A DNA stretch of 64,000 nt from Marinoscillum sp. MHG1-6 (GCF_024714475.1 NZ_JAMZMI010000006.1:124001-188000), one strand, 5' to 3'. Shown: positions 16,925-25,461, counted from the first letter of the stretch. Translations and numbers: made by a program. The notes: generated by a model not told the origin, from the letters alone.

Positions 16925-18033
16925 TTTTTTTTTGCTCCTTCTTCGGAGCTGCCCGCATTGGCAAGCGTAATGGCACGGTTAAGATTTGCCAGCTTCATCA
17001 GACAAAGTTCGACGTGGAGTCGCTGATTCTTGCTGGACTTATAGTTCATATCAAACTGGTTCAGGATATTCAATCCCGAGAGCAAATAAGAAGCGCTCAA
17101 CGCTTTTGATTGCTCCTGATATCTCAATTTCAGGTTTTCCGGCACCTCCATCAACTTCATAGTATCCGGTGTTTTGCAGACCAGCAAATTTCTGAAATGC
17201 CCCTGAAGGCCCACGAGAAAGTTATGCCCATCGAACCCATTTTTCAGGATCTCATCAAAAATGAGCAATGACCCCGACATGTTTTCCTCACGGAAGAAGT
17301 CCGCCACCTTGAAGTAATAGTCATAATCAAGAATGTGGAGGTTCTTGATCGTATTCTGATAGGTGATCTTATTATCAGAAGAGAACGTCACGATCAAATC
17401 GAAAATGGACAGCGCATCCCTTAAAGCTCCGTCTGCCTTCTGAGCGATCAAATGAAGTGCTTCATCTTCCGCCTGAATCCCCTCAGCCTCGGCAATTTTT
17501 TGAAGCTGATACACGATATCACTGATCTCAATACGGTTAAAATCGTAAATCTGACATCTTGACAAGATCGTTGGTAGTACCTTATGCTTCTCCGTAGTTG
17601 CCAGGATAAAAATAGCATACGAAGGAGGCTCCTCAAGCGTCTTCAAAAAAGCATTGAAGGCCGCAGTGGAAAGCATGTGAACCTCATCTATGATGTAAAC
17701 CTTGAATTTTCCCTGCTGAGGTGGATACCTTACCTGATCAATCAGGTTACGAATGTCATCCACTGAGTTGTTGGAAGCCGCATCCAGCTCGTAGATATTG
17801 AAATTGCTGGTTTGCGCATCGCCACTCTCTGTTTCAAAACCATTGACCATGCGAGACAGGATTCTCGCACAAGTGGTTTTACCAACTCCTCTCGGGCCAC
17901 AAAACAAAAGTGCCTGAGCCAGGTGGTTATTGTCGATCGCATTCTTAAGCGTAGTGGTAATATGTCCCTGACCGACTACCTCATCAAAGCCCAAAGGCCT
18001 GTACTTACGTGCTGATACAACAAATGACTCCAT
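16915..18033 (-). CDS. dnaX: DNA polymerase III subunit gamma/tau (zero-frame, gamma-like product)
   Basis: The clamp-loader ATPase that loads the sliding clamp. The real start is the ATG at 18033 (MESFVVSARKYRPLGFDEVV); the frame is open 38 codons upstream but that part crosses the divergent promoter region. The Walker A (GPRGVGKTTCARI), DEVHMLS Walker B, the sensor-1 ATTEKHKV and the SRCQIYDF arginine-finger motif are intact. One difference is that the usual four-Cys zinc cluster between Walker A and B is reduced (only C in TTCARI and none of the CxxxxxxxxCxxC set), as in other Bacteroidota. The zero frame ends after 372 residues, just past the A10 run, before the tau-specific region. Confidence 0.95.
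   Translation of the reverse strand: MESFVVSARKYRPLGFDEVVGQGHITTTLKNAIDNNHLAQALLFCGPRGVGKTTCARILSRMVNGFETESGDAQTSNFNIYELDAASNNSVDDIRNLIDQVRYPPQQGKFKVYIIDEVHMLSTAAFNAFLKTLEEPPSYAIFILATTEKHKVLPTILSRCQIYDFNRIEISDIVYQLQKIAEAEGIQAEDEALHLIAQKADGALRDALSIFDLIVTFSSDNKITYQNTIKNLHILDYDYYFKVADFFREENMSGSLLIFDEILKNGFDGHNFLVGLQGHFRNLLVCKTPDTMKLMEVPENLKLRYQEQSKALSASYLLSGLNILNQFDMNYKSSKNQRLHVELCLMKLANLNRAITLANAGSSEEGAKKKVA
16922..16938 (-). other. dnaX: Slippery A10 run, probable programmed frameshift or slippage site in dnaX
   Basis: On the coding strand the sequence is GAGC followed by ten A and GTAGCGTAA. In the zero frame it reads Ala-Lys-Lys-Lys-Val-Ala-stop. A -1 slip on the A run reads Ala-Lys-Lys-Lys-Ser-Ser-Val and stays open for 194 codons. 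An AAGGAG sequence lies immediately 5' of the run. No strong downstream stem was seen. Confidence 0.7.
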
Positions 18034-18121
18034 CTGGCCTGCAAGATAAAAAACTAAGGGGTTTTGAAAATGGTCTGGGTGCAGATAATTGTTAAACTTG
18101 AATCTTGAAACAAAAAGTCGG

Positions 18122-19189
18122 ATGAGTAAACCAAAAATCGGGGGCATACTTCAGGTAGGAATTGGCGTAACAGATATGCCGCAAGCGAGAAGCTGGTATC
18201 ACAAGAACCTTCACTTCTCTGCCCAGGTGCTCGAGGAAAAAACCATTGCCGGACTTATGAAAGCTTATACAGGAGGAATGGCTCATGAGAGACAAGCTGC
18301 TATTGTAATGAACATGTCCGGTGCCGGAGGGCTGGAAGTTTGGCAGTACCTGAGTCGTGAACCCAAATTGCCGAAGAAACCGATACAACTAGGAGACTTA
18401 GGCACCTTCTGTATCAAATTAAAAACCCCTGACATTCACCGGGCTCATAAAATACTGAAGCACCTGTCGCCATCGGCAATCGAAGAAGGAATCTCCGGGA
18501 AGCTTTCCTTTACTTTTTCAGACCCTTACCGAAACTTTTTCCAGGTAATTGAAGGTGTTGGCTATTTTGAAAAACCGAAAACTACCTCCGGCGTATATGG
18601 TGCTATTGTTGGGTGCTCTGACCTAGAAAAGTCAATTGCATTCTATACTGATGTTCTGGGGTATGAACTCCAAAGAGCAATTGAATCAGACATTCCTAAA
18701 GAATTAAGTTCGTTACCGGGCGCTGAGGGTCGATTTAATCGAGCCTGGCTTACCAAACCAGTTGCTGAAATCGGGGGCTTTTCGAAATTTCTGGGCAATA
18801 CTGAGATAGAGCTCATTCAATCACTCGACAGAACCGGAATCAAAATTTATGAAGACCGGTATTGGGGTGATCCTGGCTTTATTCATATCTGCTTTGATGT
18901 CAGGGATATGGATGCTCTTAAAGCACACTGCAAATTGAAAGGATTCCCCTTTGTGCTGGACAGTTTTGAAACAGAAGAGGGTGAAAGCTTCAACATGGGT
19001 GAAGTGACCAGTCGTGTAGCATATATTGACGACCCGGATGGCACAGCTATTGAATTTGTGGAGACACATAAAGTGCCCGTCATCCCTTCCCTGGGACTCT
19101 CGATTAACCTGCAAGGAAATGATTCAAACAAAGACGTCCCGACATGGCTACTCAAGCTCATTAAAATAAAAAAAGTGAAAAATGGGTAG
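18122..19189 (+). CDS. Two-domain VOC (glyoxalase/dioxygenase fold) protein
   Basis: A 355-residue protein starting at the ATG at 18122 (MSKPKIGGILQVGIGVTDMP), 88 bp from the divergent dnaX start. Two vicinal-oxygen-chelate domains occupy about 6-145 and 152-310; the opening strands are LQVGIGVTDMPQARSWY and GAIVGCSDLEKSIAFYTDVLG. The second carries the better metal-ligand set (FIHICFDVRD with His, and a terminal Glu in AIEFVE). The architecture recalls extradiol dioxygenases or 4-hydroxyphenylpyruvate dioxygenase, but specificity cannot be assigned. It is likely a single-gene unit. Confidence 0.85.
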   Translation: MSKPKIGGILQVGIGVTDMPQARSWYHKNLHFSAQVLEEKTIAGLMKAYTGGMAHERQAAIVMNMSGAGGLEVWQYLSREPKLPKKPIQLGDLGTFCIKLKTPDIHRAHKILKHLSPSAIEEGISGKLSFTFSDPYRNFFQVIEGVGYFEKPKTTSGVYGAIVGCSDLEKSIAFYTDVLGYELQRAIESDIPKELSSLPGAEGRFNRAWLTKPVAEIGGFSKFLGNTEIELIQSLDRTGIKIYEDRYWGDPGFIHICFDVRDMDALKAHCKLKGFPFVLDSFETEEGESFNMGEVTSRVAYIDDPDGTAIEFVETHKVPVIPSLGLSINLQGNDSNKDVPTWLLKLIKIKKVKNG

Positions 19190-19282
19190 CGAAAGCCGGT
19201 TCATACTCTTTTTATAGATGTTCATACTCTAAATCATTGGCTCATTGACTCCAACCATCAATTCCAGTGATTTTAGCTAATT

Positions 19283-19299
19283 TTTGTATTAAGAACCAA
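19283..19299 (+). promoter_or_regulatory. Candidate promoter/leader motif shared with 24433
   Basis: TTTGTATTAAGAACCAA differs at one base from the sequence at 24433-24449, and both lie 12-13 bp before an ATG. The preceding bases give AATTTTTG, close to the TAnnTTTG -7 box, so the conserved block may be the -7 box plus initial transcribed region. Confidence 0.4.
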
Positions 19300-19311
19300 G
19301 CTGAATCAGCT

Positions 19312-19602
19312 ATGAACAATTTTACATCTACGGATAGCGTTTACAGGCTTTTTGTTCAAAATAACCTAAATCATAGATCTTTAAGCTACCGCGACATCAA
19401 CATAATCAATACCCAGCCAAAGTCGTCGGTTAAGCTATTTTTCCAAAGTTTATATGCTTCAGGAAGCTGGAGATTTCTAAAAACAGCCACCAGTATCAAG
19501 ATATTTAGTAACTTCTTACCTTCAGGGAGAGGAACTATTCTTTCTATTGGCGTCTTCCAGCTTAAAGACACTATTCTTTTTCGGGAATCCTTTATCGATT
19601 AG
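19312..19602 (+). CDS. Possible small protein upstream of the histidine kinase
   Basis: A 96-codon frame starting MNNFTSTDSVYRLFVQNN with a good upstream leader motif; its stop lies 7 bp before the kinase ATG at 19610, as expected of an operon partner. Against it: no recognisable domain, many Ser/Phe/Arg and little helical patterning, and a comparable open frame on the opposite strand. Outside this frame, the 420-bp stretch between the VOC gene and the kinase shows only the promoter-like motif. I list it as a candidate only. Confidence 0.3.
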   Translation: MNNFTSTDSVYRLFVQNNLNHRSLSYRDINIINTQPKSSVKLFFQSLYASGSWRFLKTATSIKIFSNFLPSGRGTILSIGVFQLKDTILFRESFID

Positions 19603-19609
19603 TGAACTT

Positions 19610-21646
19610 ATGAAAGCCATTAAAAAAAATAAAGCAACCGGGTCAACCAAATATTTCCGTTTTCGATCCTGGTTTGCAAAAGGAGATCGATTACAAAAAG
19701 AACTGGAAGAGAAAGAAAAAATCAAAAGGCAGCTCTCAACCTTTGTAAAGTATGCTCCGGGGGCTATCGCTATGTTTGATAAGGACATGCAATACCTGAT
19801 GGCCAGTGATAGTTGGTATCAGGATTACAAACTAAGCGAAGATGAAATAACCGGCAGATCTCACTACGAGATATTTCCCCAAATTCTTGACATGCCACAT
19901 TGGCTTAAGTATCACCAGGAGGCACTGTCTGGGAAATCCATTTCCGTGGAAAAAGATGAGATGACTGGTTCAGACGGATCAACCATTTACCTTAAATACC
20001 GGATTGAACCCTGGAGAGACCATAATAATGAGATCGGAGGCATTATCATGTTTACCGAGAACATTACCGAACAGGTAAATATTCAAAACCAACTCCAAGA
20101 AAATCAACAGTACTTAAAGGACATTTTCGATCATTCTTCTCTTGGAATCTGCCTGGTCGATGAATCTGGGAAACTTTTTATGGTCAACGACCGAATGTGC
20201 GAAATAGTGGGGTATCCAAGGGAGGATTTGACAAAGATGAATTTTACAGAATTCACCCACCCTGAAGATATTGAAATTGATCTTCAGCTATTCAATAACC
20301 TCAAAAACAAGGAAATCAGTCAGGGTTCTATAGATAAGCGTTATATCTCGAAGTCTGGGAAAATAAGCCACGTAAAGCTTCATGCTTCCGTAATCAACGA
20401 CCCCAATTCAAGTGCAAGACATGCTCTGGTACTAGTTCAGGATGTAACAGAGGAAGTAAAAGCTAATGAGGCATCAAAAGTTGCAAACGAAAAATTCGAG
20501 ACGCTCAATGCCCTCATGGAAAAAACCTGGGAGATCGCACAGATGGGCTCCTGGAAGCTGGATATTACCTCCCAAAAGGTTGAATGGAGTAAGACCATTT
20601 ACCAAATCCATGAATTGGAAGAAAACATTGAAATTGACCTCGATAAGATGAAATCCTTCATCCATAGGAAAGATTTAACCCTTGTCAATGAGGCGCTTGA
20701 TCAGGCCTATGAATCAGGATGTGATTGGGATCTGGACCTGAGGATCATCACAAAGACGGGCAGGGAATGCTGGATCAGGTTTATTGGTCATCCTATCATT
20801 AAGGAATCTCAAATTATTGGGATAGAAGGCCTAATAAAAAATGTGGACCAAATCAAAAAGATCAATCTTGAATTAACCGAGCTCAATGCCATGCTCGAAC
20901 ACACGGTTGACCAAAGAACCGCACAACTAGAAGCTGTCAATAAGGAATTGGAAGCCTTTGCCTATTCAATTTCACATGACCTAAGAGCTCCTCTCAGAGC
21001 CATTGAAGGTTTTTCGAGCGCCTTAAAAGAGGACTTTGACGAAGAATTGGATCGATCCGCAAAACACTATCTACAAAGAATTCAGGATAATACCGTTAAA
21101 ATGGGTGACCTCATCGATGACCTACTGGAATTCAGTAGAACTTCAAGATCGGTGGCCAACCCACAAATCTTTAATCTGAAAGAAAAACTGGAAAATCTGA
21201 TTGAAGAAATGGAGATTCCACCCAAATATCAAATTGAACTTATCAATATCAGTGAGGCATATGGTGATCCAAGACTCCTTACGCAGGTGTTTCAGAACCT
21301 ACTAAGTAATGCAGTTAAATATTCTGCCTATGAAGAGACACCCGTCATCTATATCGAACAAACCTCGAGAGACGACGGCTATGAGGTCAGCATCTCGGAT
21401 AATGGAATCGGTTTTGACATGCGCTATAGTCATCAATTATTCAAGATTTTTCAACGATTACACTCCGACGACGAATACGAAGGTACGGGTATAGGACTGG
21501 CTCTTTGTCAAAGAATAGTACAACGACATCTGGGGAAAATTTGGGCCGAAAGTTCACCGGGTGTAGGTTCAAAATTCACCATATTCCTTCCCAATAATAC
21601 TGATAACAATGAGGTCCCTTCAACAAAAAAAATGTCTCATACGTAG
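19610..21646 (+). CDS. Multi-PAS sensor histidine kinase
   Basis: A 678-residue cytoplasmic kinase (no transmembrane segments); the ATG at 19610 is preferred to a TTG at 19547. Three PAS domains occupy about 35-150, 160-285 and 295-425; the first lacks a PAC-type linker signature, while the second has the classic NDRMCEIVGYPREDL. A coiled coil leads to the HisKA phospho-acceptor (FAYSISHDLRAPLRAI) and an HATPase_c domain with NAVKYS, DNGIGFD and GTGIGLAL boxes. This HisKA type is typically paired with a small Rcp1-like receiver gene immediately downstream; here only a broken copy follows. The signal is unknown; PAS domains suggest a soluble ligand, redox or light cue. Confidence 0.93.
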   Translation: MKAIKKNKATGSTKYFRFRSWFAKGDRLQKELEEKEKIKRQLSTFVKYAPGAIAMFDKDMQYLMASDSWYQDYKLSEDEITGRSHYEIFPQILDMPHWLKYHQEALSGKSISVEKDEMTGSDGSTIYLKYRIEPWRDHNNEIGGIIMFTENITEQVNIQNQLQENQQYLKDIFDHSSLGICLVDESGKLFMVNDRMCEIVGYPREDLTKMNFTEFTHPEDIEIDLQLFNNLKNKEISQGSIDKRYISKSGKISHVKLHASVINDPNSSARHALVLVQDVTEEVKANEASKVANEKFETLNALMEKTWEIAQMGSWKLDITSQKVEWSKTIYQIHELEENIEIDLDKMKSFIHRKDLTLVNEALDQAYESGCDWDLDLRIITKTGRECWIRFIGHPIIKESQIIGIEGLIKNVDQIKKINLELTELNAMLEHTVDQRTAQLEAVNKELEAFAYSISHDLRAPLRAIEGFSSALKEDFDEELDRSAKHYLQRIQDNTVKMGDLIDDLLEFSRTSRSVANPQIFNLKEKLENLIEEMEIPPKYQIELINISEAYGDPRLLTQVFQNLLSNAVKYSAYEETPVIYIEQTSRDDGYEVSISDNGIGFDMRYSHQLFKIFQRLHSDDEYEGTGIGLALCQRIVQRHLGKIWAESSPGVGSKFTIFLPNNTDNNEVPSTKKMSHT

Positions 21647-21659
21647 AGTGTTGATTTAG

Positions 21660-21911
21660 ATCAAAATCCAGGAGCTAATCAAGCGAAAAGCCAATGGTCC
21701 GGTAGTTCATAGCCATTCAAATCAAGATGAGCCCTTAGAAATAATTCCGATGATAGTACTTAAATCATATAATGAAAATGACGATATTAAGGGAGTTTAC
21801 GCACTTGGCGTAAACAGTTTTGCAAGAAAATCCATAGGCTATGAAGATTTCCTGACTGTTATCGATAAACTTTGCAAATACTGGCTGATTATAAACCAGA
21901 CGATCAAATAG
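21660..21911 (+). pseudogene. Remnant of an Rcp1-like response-regulator receiver
   Basis: Immediately after the kinase stop, an open frame without a start codon ends at 21911. Its last 60 residues, from EIIPMIVLKSYNENDDI through ALGVNSFARKS to DKLCKYWLIINQTIK, are clearly the C-terminal half of a single-domain receiver: the strand-4 position is Lys where Thr/Ser is expected, and the ALGVNSY..KP motif has become ALGVNSFARKS. The phosphorylation Asp half is missing. The preceding IQELIKRKANG looks like a degraded 'ELIRRIKAD' helix. It is the decayed partner of the kinase at 19610. Confidence 0.7.
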
Positions 21912-21929
21912 AACCATAAAATATCAGCT

Positions 21930-23675
21930 ATGAATATTCTTTATTTAGAAGATAACAAAGATGACTTTGAGCTTCTGGATCGAATACTGAAAAGAAGTGA
22001 CCTAAAATATACCCTGGCTAATGTCTCTTCAAGAGACCAGTTTGAACAGACGGATTTATCAGGGTTTGATATCATTCTTTCTGACTATAACCTCAAAGGG
22101 TTTACTGGTTTTGACGCCCTTCAAATGGTGCGCGCTCAAGAGATCAATGTCCCCTTTATCGTAATTTCAGGTACTGTAGGTGAAGAACAAGCGGTTTCCT
22201 TGCTGCATGAAGGAGCTAGTGATTTTCTCCTAAAGAAAAATATTCGCAAGCTTCCCATCATACTGGAACAAGCCTTAAAGAATACTTTGATTGCCGAGGA
22301 AAGAAGAAATTTCCAAAAGGAGCTGATCAACAAAAACATTATACTAGACTCCTTATTCCACTCTTTTGAAGATCTCGTTTTTTTAAAAGACACCAATAGC
22401 CGGTATTTGAAAGTGAATGATGCATTCTGCAAGTTTTTCGGCTACCCGGAAAAGGCTATTTTGGGTGCCATCGATCAGGATATCATGGAATCAAATTACA
22501 CCACACAGGTGATGGATACGGATACCCATGTTGTCAACAACAAAAAGTCCATCACTTACGAAGCCACGCTGACCTCGGCCAGTGGAAAAGTATATACCAT
22601 GGAAGTGGTGAAAAGCCCGGTACTGAATGAGGGAAAGGTTACCGGCGTAGTTGGGTGTGCCCGAGATGTCACCATAAGAAAACAACTCGAGGAAAAGGAG
22701 GCCAGGAATCAGTACAACCTCAACCAGGCTGAAAAACTAACGAATTCCGGAAGTTTCGAATATGATCCTGAATTTGATACCCTTACCTGTTCTCCAAATT
22801 TTCTCAAAATGATGGGGCTCTCTACGAATAGCAATGTCATTTCACTCAACAGATTCATTAACCTGGTTTATAAAAAAGATCAAAAACTATTCACCGATCA
22901 AATTTATGACGCCTTAGAACAGCGGATCCCGTGCACGCTGGACCATAGATTCGTTCCATTGAATTCAGACAAAATCAAGTTTGGGCGGACCACATTAAAC
23001 CTGGACATCACCACCCATGAAAACATCCTCTTTCACGGCACTACTGTAGATATCACCACGGATCAGGAAAGCAGCAGGGCAATGATCGATATACAGGAAA
23101 AAGAAAGAACCAACATTGCCAGAGAGCTCCATGACAACCTGGGACAAAAACTAAGTGCCTCTTGCTTGTTTTTAGATTCTCTGAGCAATAAATACTCGGA
23201 TGATAGTGAGCTGAAGAAAGTCAAGTCGATTATTGAGCAATCTTTACATGAGGTCAGAGCACTCTCCTCAAACCTTTCGTTAAATATCATCAAGCAATTT
23301 GGACTCAAAGATTCTGTTCGTCAGTTGGGGTCCCAAATTCCTGAAAACATAGATTTTGACTTTGATGCATCCGTGGATGATGACAGTATATCAGAATTTA
23401 TAGGGATACAGGCCTTCAGAATTATTCAGGAATGTATCAGCAATGCTTTAAAACATAGTAGTGCCAAAAGAATTGGTGTTCAGCTCGTTCAGGACAATTC
23501 GGTGCTCTCGCTTCGCGTTGAGGATAATGGAAAAGGCTTTGAAGCCAACAACGGACATATCGGAAACGGCCTCCAAAACCTGCAGCAAAGAGTAAAGCGA
23601 TGCAATGGCCTGATCCATATAGCCTCCGAAAAAGGTAAAGGCACTCATGTAGATATCAAGCTTCCAATCAACTAA
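21930..23675 (+). CDS. Hybrid receiver-PAS-HisKA_3 histidine kinase
   Basis: A 581-residue protein beginning MNILYLEDNKDDFELLDRIL. Residues 1-120 are a receiver with the acidic pair, the phospho-Asp in IILSDYNL and the Lys in FLLKKN. A PAS domain follows (about 135-255; SRYLKVNDAFCKFFGYPE) and a second PAS-like region at about 265-380. The transmitter is NarX/DegS-type: HisKA_3 (ERTNIARELHDNLGQKLSA, phospho-His about 405) and HATPase_c (NALKHSSAKRIG, DNGKGFE). A receiver at the N-terminus means it can be an intermediate in a relay, taking phosphate from another kinase. The NarL-type regulator follows 12 bp downstream and is the obvious output. Confidence 0.93.
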   Translation: MNILYLEDNKDDFELLDRILKRSDLKYTLANVSSRDQFEQTDLSGFDIILSDYNLKGFTGFDALQMVRAQEINVPFIVISGTVGEEQAVSLLHEGASDFLLKKNIRKLPIILEQALKNTLIAEERRNFQKELINKNIILDSLFHSFEDLVFLKDTNSRYLKVNDAFCKFFGYPEKAILGAIDQDIMESNYTTQVMDTDTHVVNNKKSITYEATLTSASGKVYTMEVVKSPVLNEGKVTGVVGCARDVTIRKQLEEKEARNQYNLNQAEKLTNSGSFEYDPEFDTLTCSPNFLKMMGLSTNSNVISLNRFINLVYKKDQKLFTDQIYDALEQRIPCTLDHRFVPLNSDKIKFGRTTLNLDITTHENILFHGTTVDITTDQESSRAMIDIQEKERTNIARELHDNLGQKLSASCLFLDSLSNKYSDDSELKKVKSIIEQSLHEVRALSSNLSLNIIKQFGLKDSVRQLGSQIPENIDFDFDASVDDDSISEFIGIQAFRIIQECISNALKHSSAKRIGVQLVQDNSVLSLRVEDNGKGFEANNGHIGNGLQNLQQRVKRCNGLIHIASEKGKGTHVDIKLPIN

Positions 23676-23687
23676 CCCAATTTGCCA

Positions 23688-24329
23688 ATGAAGACCCAGA
23701 TTTTGCTAGTAGATGATCATGAAATGATTCGGGACGCCATCAAATTTTATTTTGCAGATGATCCCGATTATGAAATCAACTATGAAGCCTCGAATGGCCT
23801 GGAAGCTCTGGAAATTCTCGCAACCGAAAAAGTAGACCTGGTACTTACAGATATCAACATGCCGGAGATGGATGGAATCGAATTAATGAAAAGTATTCGT
23901 AAAAATCATTCTCACCTGTATGTGATGGTGCTTTCGATGTTCAATGAGGCCAGCTATATTAATAAGATGATCAGTTTGGGCGCGAATGGGTACATTCTCA
24001 AAAACACCGGAAAGAATGAGATGAAAATGGCTTTTGATAAAATCATGCAAGGTCAGGATTACTATACCCAGGAAGTTTATAAAACCATTGTGGATAGCAT
24101 CGCTCAGAAAGAAACAAAACAAAGGCTAACGCTTGAGACTCCTCTCACTGATCGGGAAAAGGAAATACTGGTTATGATCGCCAACGAACATAGCAATAAG
24201 GAAATCGCTGATAAGCTCTACATAAGCGTTCGGACTGTCGAATCCCACAAAAGAAACCTGCTGGAAAAAACGGGGTGTAAAAACGTGGCCGGTCTGGTAA
24301 TGTACGCTGTAGAACGTGGGATCATATGA
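23688..24329 (+). CDS. NarL/LuxR-type response regulator
   Basis: A 213-residue regulator; the ATG at 23688 is used (a TTG at 23682 precedes it). The receiver (residues 1-120) has the acidic pair in LLVDDHEM, the phospho-Asp in [13 protein letters not shown] and the Lys in GYILKNTG. The C-terminus is a LuxR HTH ([25 protein letters not shown] and RTVESHKRN). HisKA_3 kinases phosphorylate exactly this class, and the hybrid kinase gene is 12 bp upstream. It is expected to bind DNA as a dimer; target genes are unknown, with the genes at 24463 and 24958 as candidates. Confidence 0.95.
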   Translation: MKTQILLVDDHEMIRDAIKFYFADDPDYEINYEASNGLEALEILATEKVDLVLTDINMPEMDGIELMKSIRKNHSHLYVMVLSMFNEASYINKMISLGANGYILKNTGKNEMKMAFDKIMQGQDYYTQEVYKTIVDSIAQKETKQRLTLETPLTDREKEILVMIANEHSNKEIADKLYISVRTVESHKRNLLEKTGCKNVAGLVMYAVERGII

Positions 24330-24432
24330 TTAACGATACGTTTTATGCGTGAAACACGCAAAACGTTAGGTAAAACCCTGAAATTTTAAATTGCGCAATA
24401 CCCTCTCATATCTGATTGGTCTATGATTCAAC

Positions 24433-24449
24433 TTTGAATTAAGAACCAA
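24433..24449 (+). promoter_or_regulatory. Candidate promoter/leader motif shared with 19283
   Basis: TTTGAATTAAGAACCAA, one base different from 19283-19299, lies 13 bp before the ATG of the 24463 gene. CAACTTTG here resembles a TAnnTTTG box. The match suggests that the same regulator or a common promoter architecture governs the kinase locus and this gene. Confidence 0.4.
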
Positions 24450-24462
24450 TTAATTACCAGAT

Positions 24463-24921
24463 ATGAAAACCCTATTCCTCGCCTTAGCTGTGGCATTGCT
24501 CAGCTTCACATCCGCTTTCGCACAATCTCCAACCGTTTCCACTTACCTTGAACAAACCAAAATGGGCGCCAAGCTAGGTTATACTGTTGGGGTAACATTT
24601 AAGAATCAGTATCAGCTTGGTGGTTTCTACCAAAAGGACATCAGTAATGGTGACGGCGCAGAAAATGTGCCCCGCCATTTGATTTACGAACAAGAATTTT
24701 ACGGCGTGTACTTCTCTGCGCCATTGAAATCAGGCGAAAAGTTCGGACTTAGCACTCAGGTAAGAACTGGTGTTACTAACGGTGAAAACTTTACCATCAC
24801 TCCTTCACTTCTAGGGTCTTATCGCCCTGTTAAATTTATTAGTCTCAATGCCGGTCTGGGGATAAGAGCTTTCCGGCCTACCGCAATCGCAGGAATCTCA
24901 CTACGACTTTCTGCCCTTTAA
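24463..24921 (+). CDS. Small outer-membrane beta-barrel-like protein
   Basis: A 152-residue protein with a clean signal peptide (MKTLFLALAVALLSFTSAFA). The mature 131 residues alternate polar and aromatic residues in strands with turns (GYTVGVTFKNQYQLGGFYQKD, FYGVYFSAPLKSGEKFGLS, GLGIRAFRPTAIAGISLRL) and end in a Leu-rich strand, as in 8-stranded barrels. There is no named family I can assign. It lies 36 bp before the SiaC-like gene, so the pair is probably co-transcribed. Confidence 0.7.
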   Translation: MKTLFLALAVALLSFTSAFAQSPTVSTYLEQTKMGAKLGYTVGVTFKNQYQLGGFYQKDISNGDGAENVPRHLIYEQEFYGVYFSAPLKSGEKFGLSTQVRTGVTNGENFTITPSLLGSYRPVKFISLNAGLGIRAFRPTAIAGISLRLSAL

Positions 24922-24957
24922 TGCCTATACTTATTTACCACCTTTAACATTAGAACC

Positions 24958-25371
24958 ATGACAGCTTTAAGAAAACCAGCAAGATTAGACAGTCCAATGA
25001 GTGTAATCCATAAATCACCGTTATTAGACAAAAAACTTAACATCAGTTTTAGACCGAACCTAAACGTCCTTGTCGTAAAAGGATGGTCTGTTAAGAAAGA
25101 ATATGCTTCACTGTACGAAAAACTCCTTGAGCAAATTCGTGAGCATTTGAAAACAGAGAATAGTTTAACCGTTTATTTAAGTTATGACCTGTTCAATTCC
25201 TCTACTGCCAAATTTGTTTTCAATCTGATCAAGGTATTTAACAAAGCTCACGCCAAAGACGCGAGGGTAAAAATTGAATGGATCGTAGAGGAAGAAAACG
25301 ATGAATTATTCGAATCAGGTTTCGATTTTAAAGAATTCTGTGAATTCTCCTTCCTTATCGGATTCAGGTAA
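24958..25371 (+). CDS. SiaC-family (DUF1987) regulatory phosphoprotein, divergent
   Basis: A 137-residue protein whose residues 25-137 match the SiaC/DUF1987 fold: ISFRPNLNVLVVKGWS, a central YLSYDLFNSSTAKFVFNLIKV and the acidic IEWIVEEENDELFESG. In Pseudomonas SiaC is phosphorylated by the SiaB kinase, dephosphorylated by the SiaA PP2C phosphatase and activates a diguanylate cyclase. The phosphosite region here is FNSSTAK where the sibling at 58430 has FNTSSAR, so it may be phosphorylatable. The usual SISGRSYPEN segment is replaced by KGWSVKKEY, a divergent feature. No SiaA or SiaB gene is in the window. Confidence 0.75.
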   Translation: MTALRKPARLDSPMSVIHKSPLLDKKLNISFRPNLNVLVVKGWSVKKEYASLYEKLLEQIREHLKTENSLTVYLSYDLFNSSTAKFVFNLIKVFNKAHAKDARVKIEWIVEEENDELFESGFDFKEFCEFSFLIGFR

Positions 25372-25437
25372 TCCGATTAAATCACCTGAAATTTTACGAA
25401 GAATCTAAAAAGTCCGAAGCCGGAACCTAATCTTTGC

Positions 25438-25445
25438 TAGTTTTG
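25438..25445 (+). promoter_or_regulatory. -7 box of the tmRNA gene
   Basis: TAGTTTTG fits TAnnTTTG exactly and ends 16 bp before the mature 5' end of the tmRNA, leaving a short RNase P-cleaved leader. Confidence 0.5.
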
Positions 25446-25461
25446 TATTTGAATTGGTTCT

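Noticed and set aside
19386-19571. Open minus-strand frame opposite the small candidate ORF
   Set aside because: No domain, no promoter, and the plus-strand frame fits the operon better.
24333-24378. Imperfect hairpin ACGTTTTATGCGT/ACGCAAAACGT after the NarL-type gene
   Set aside because: Bulged stem without a T run on either strand; could be chance.
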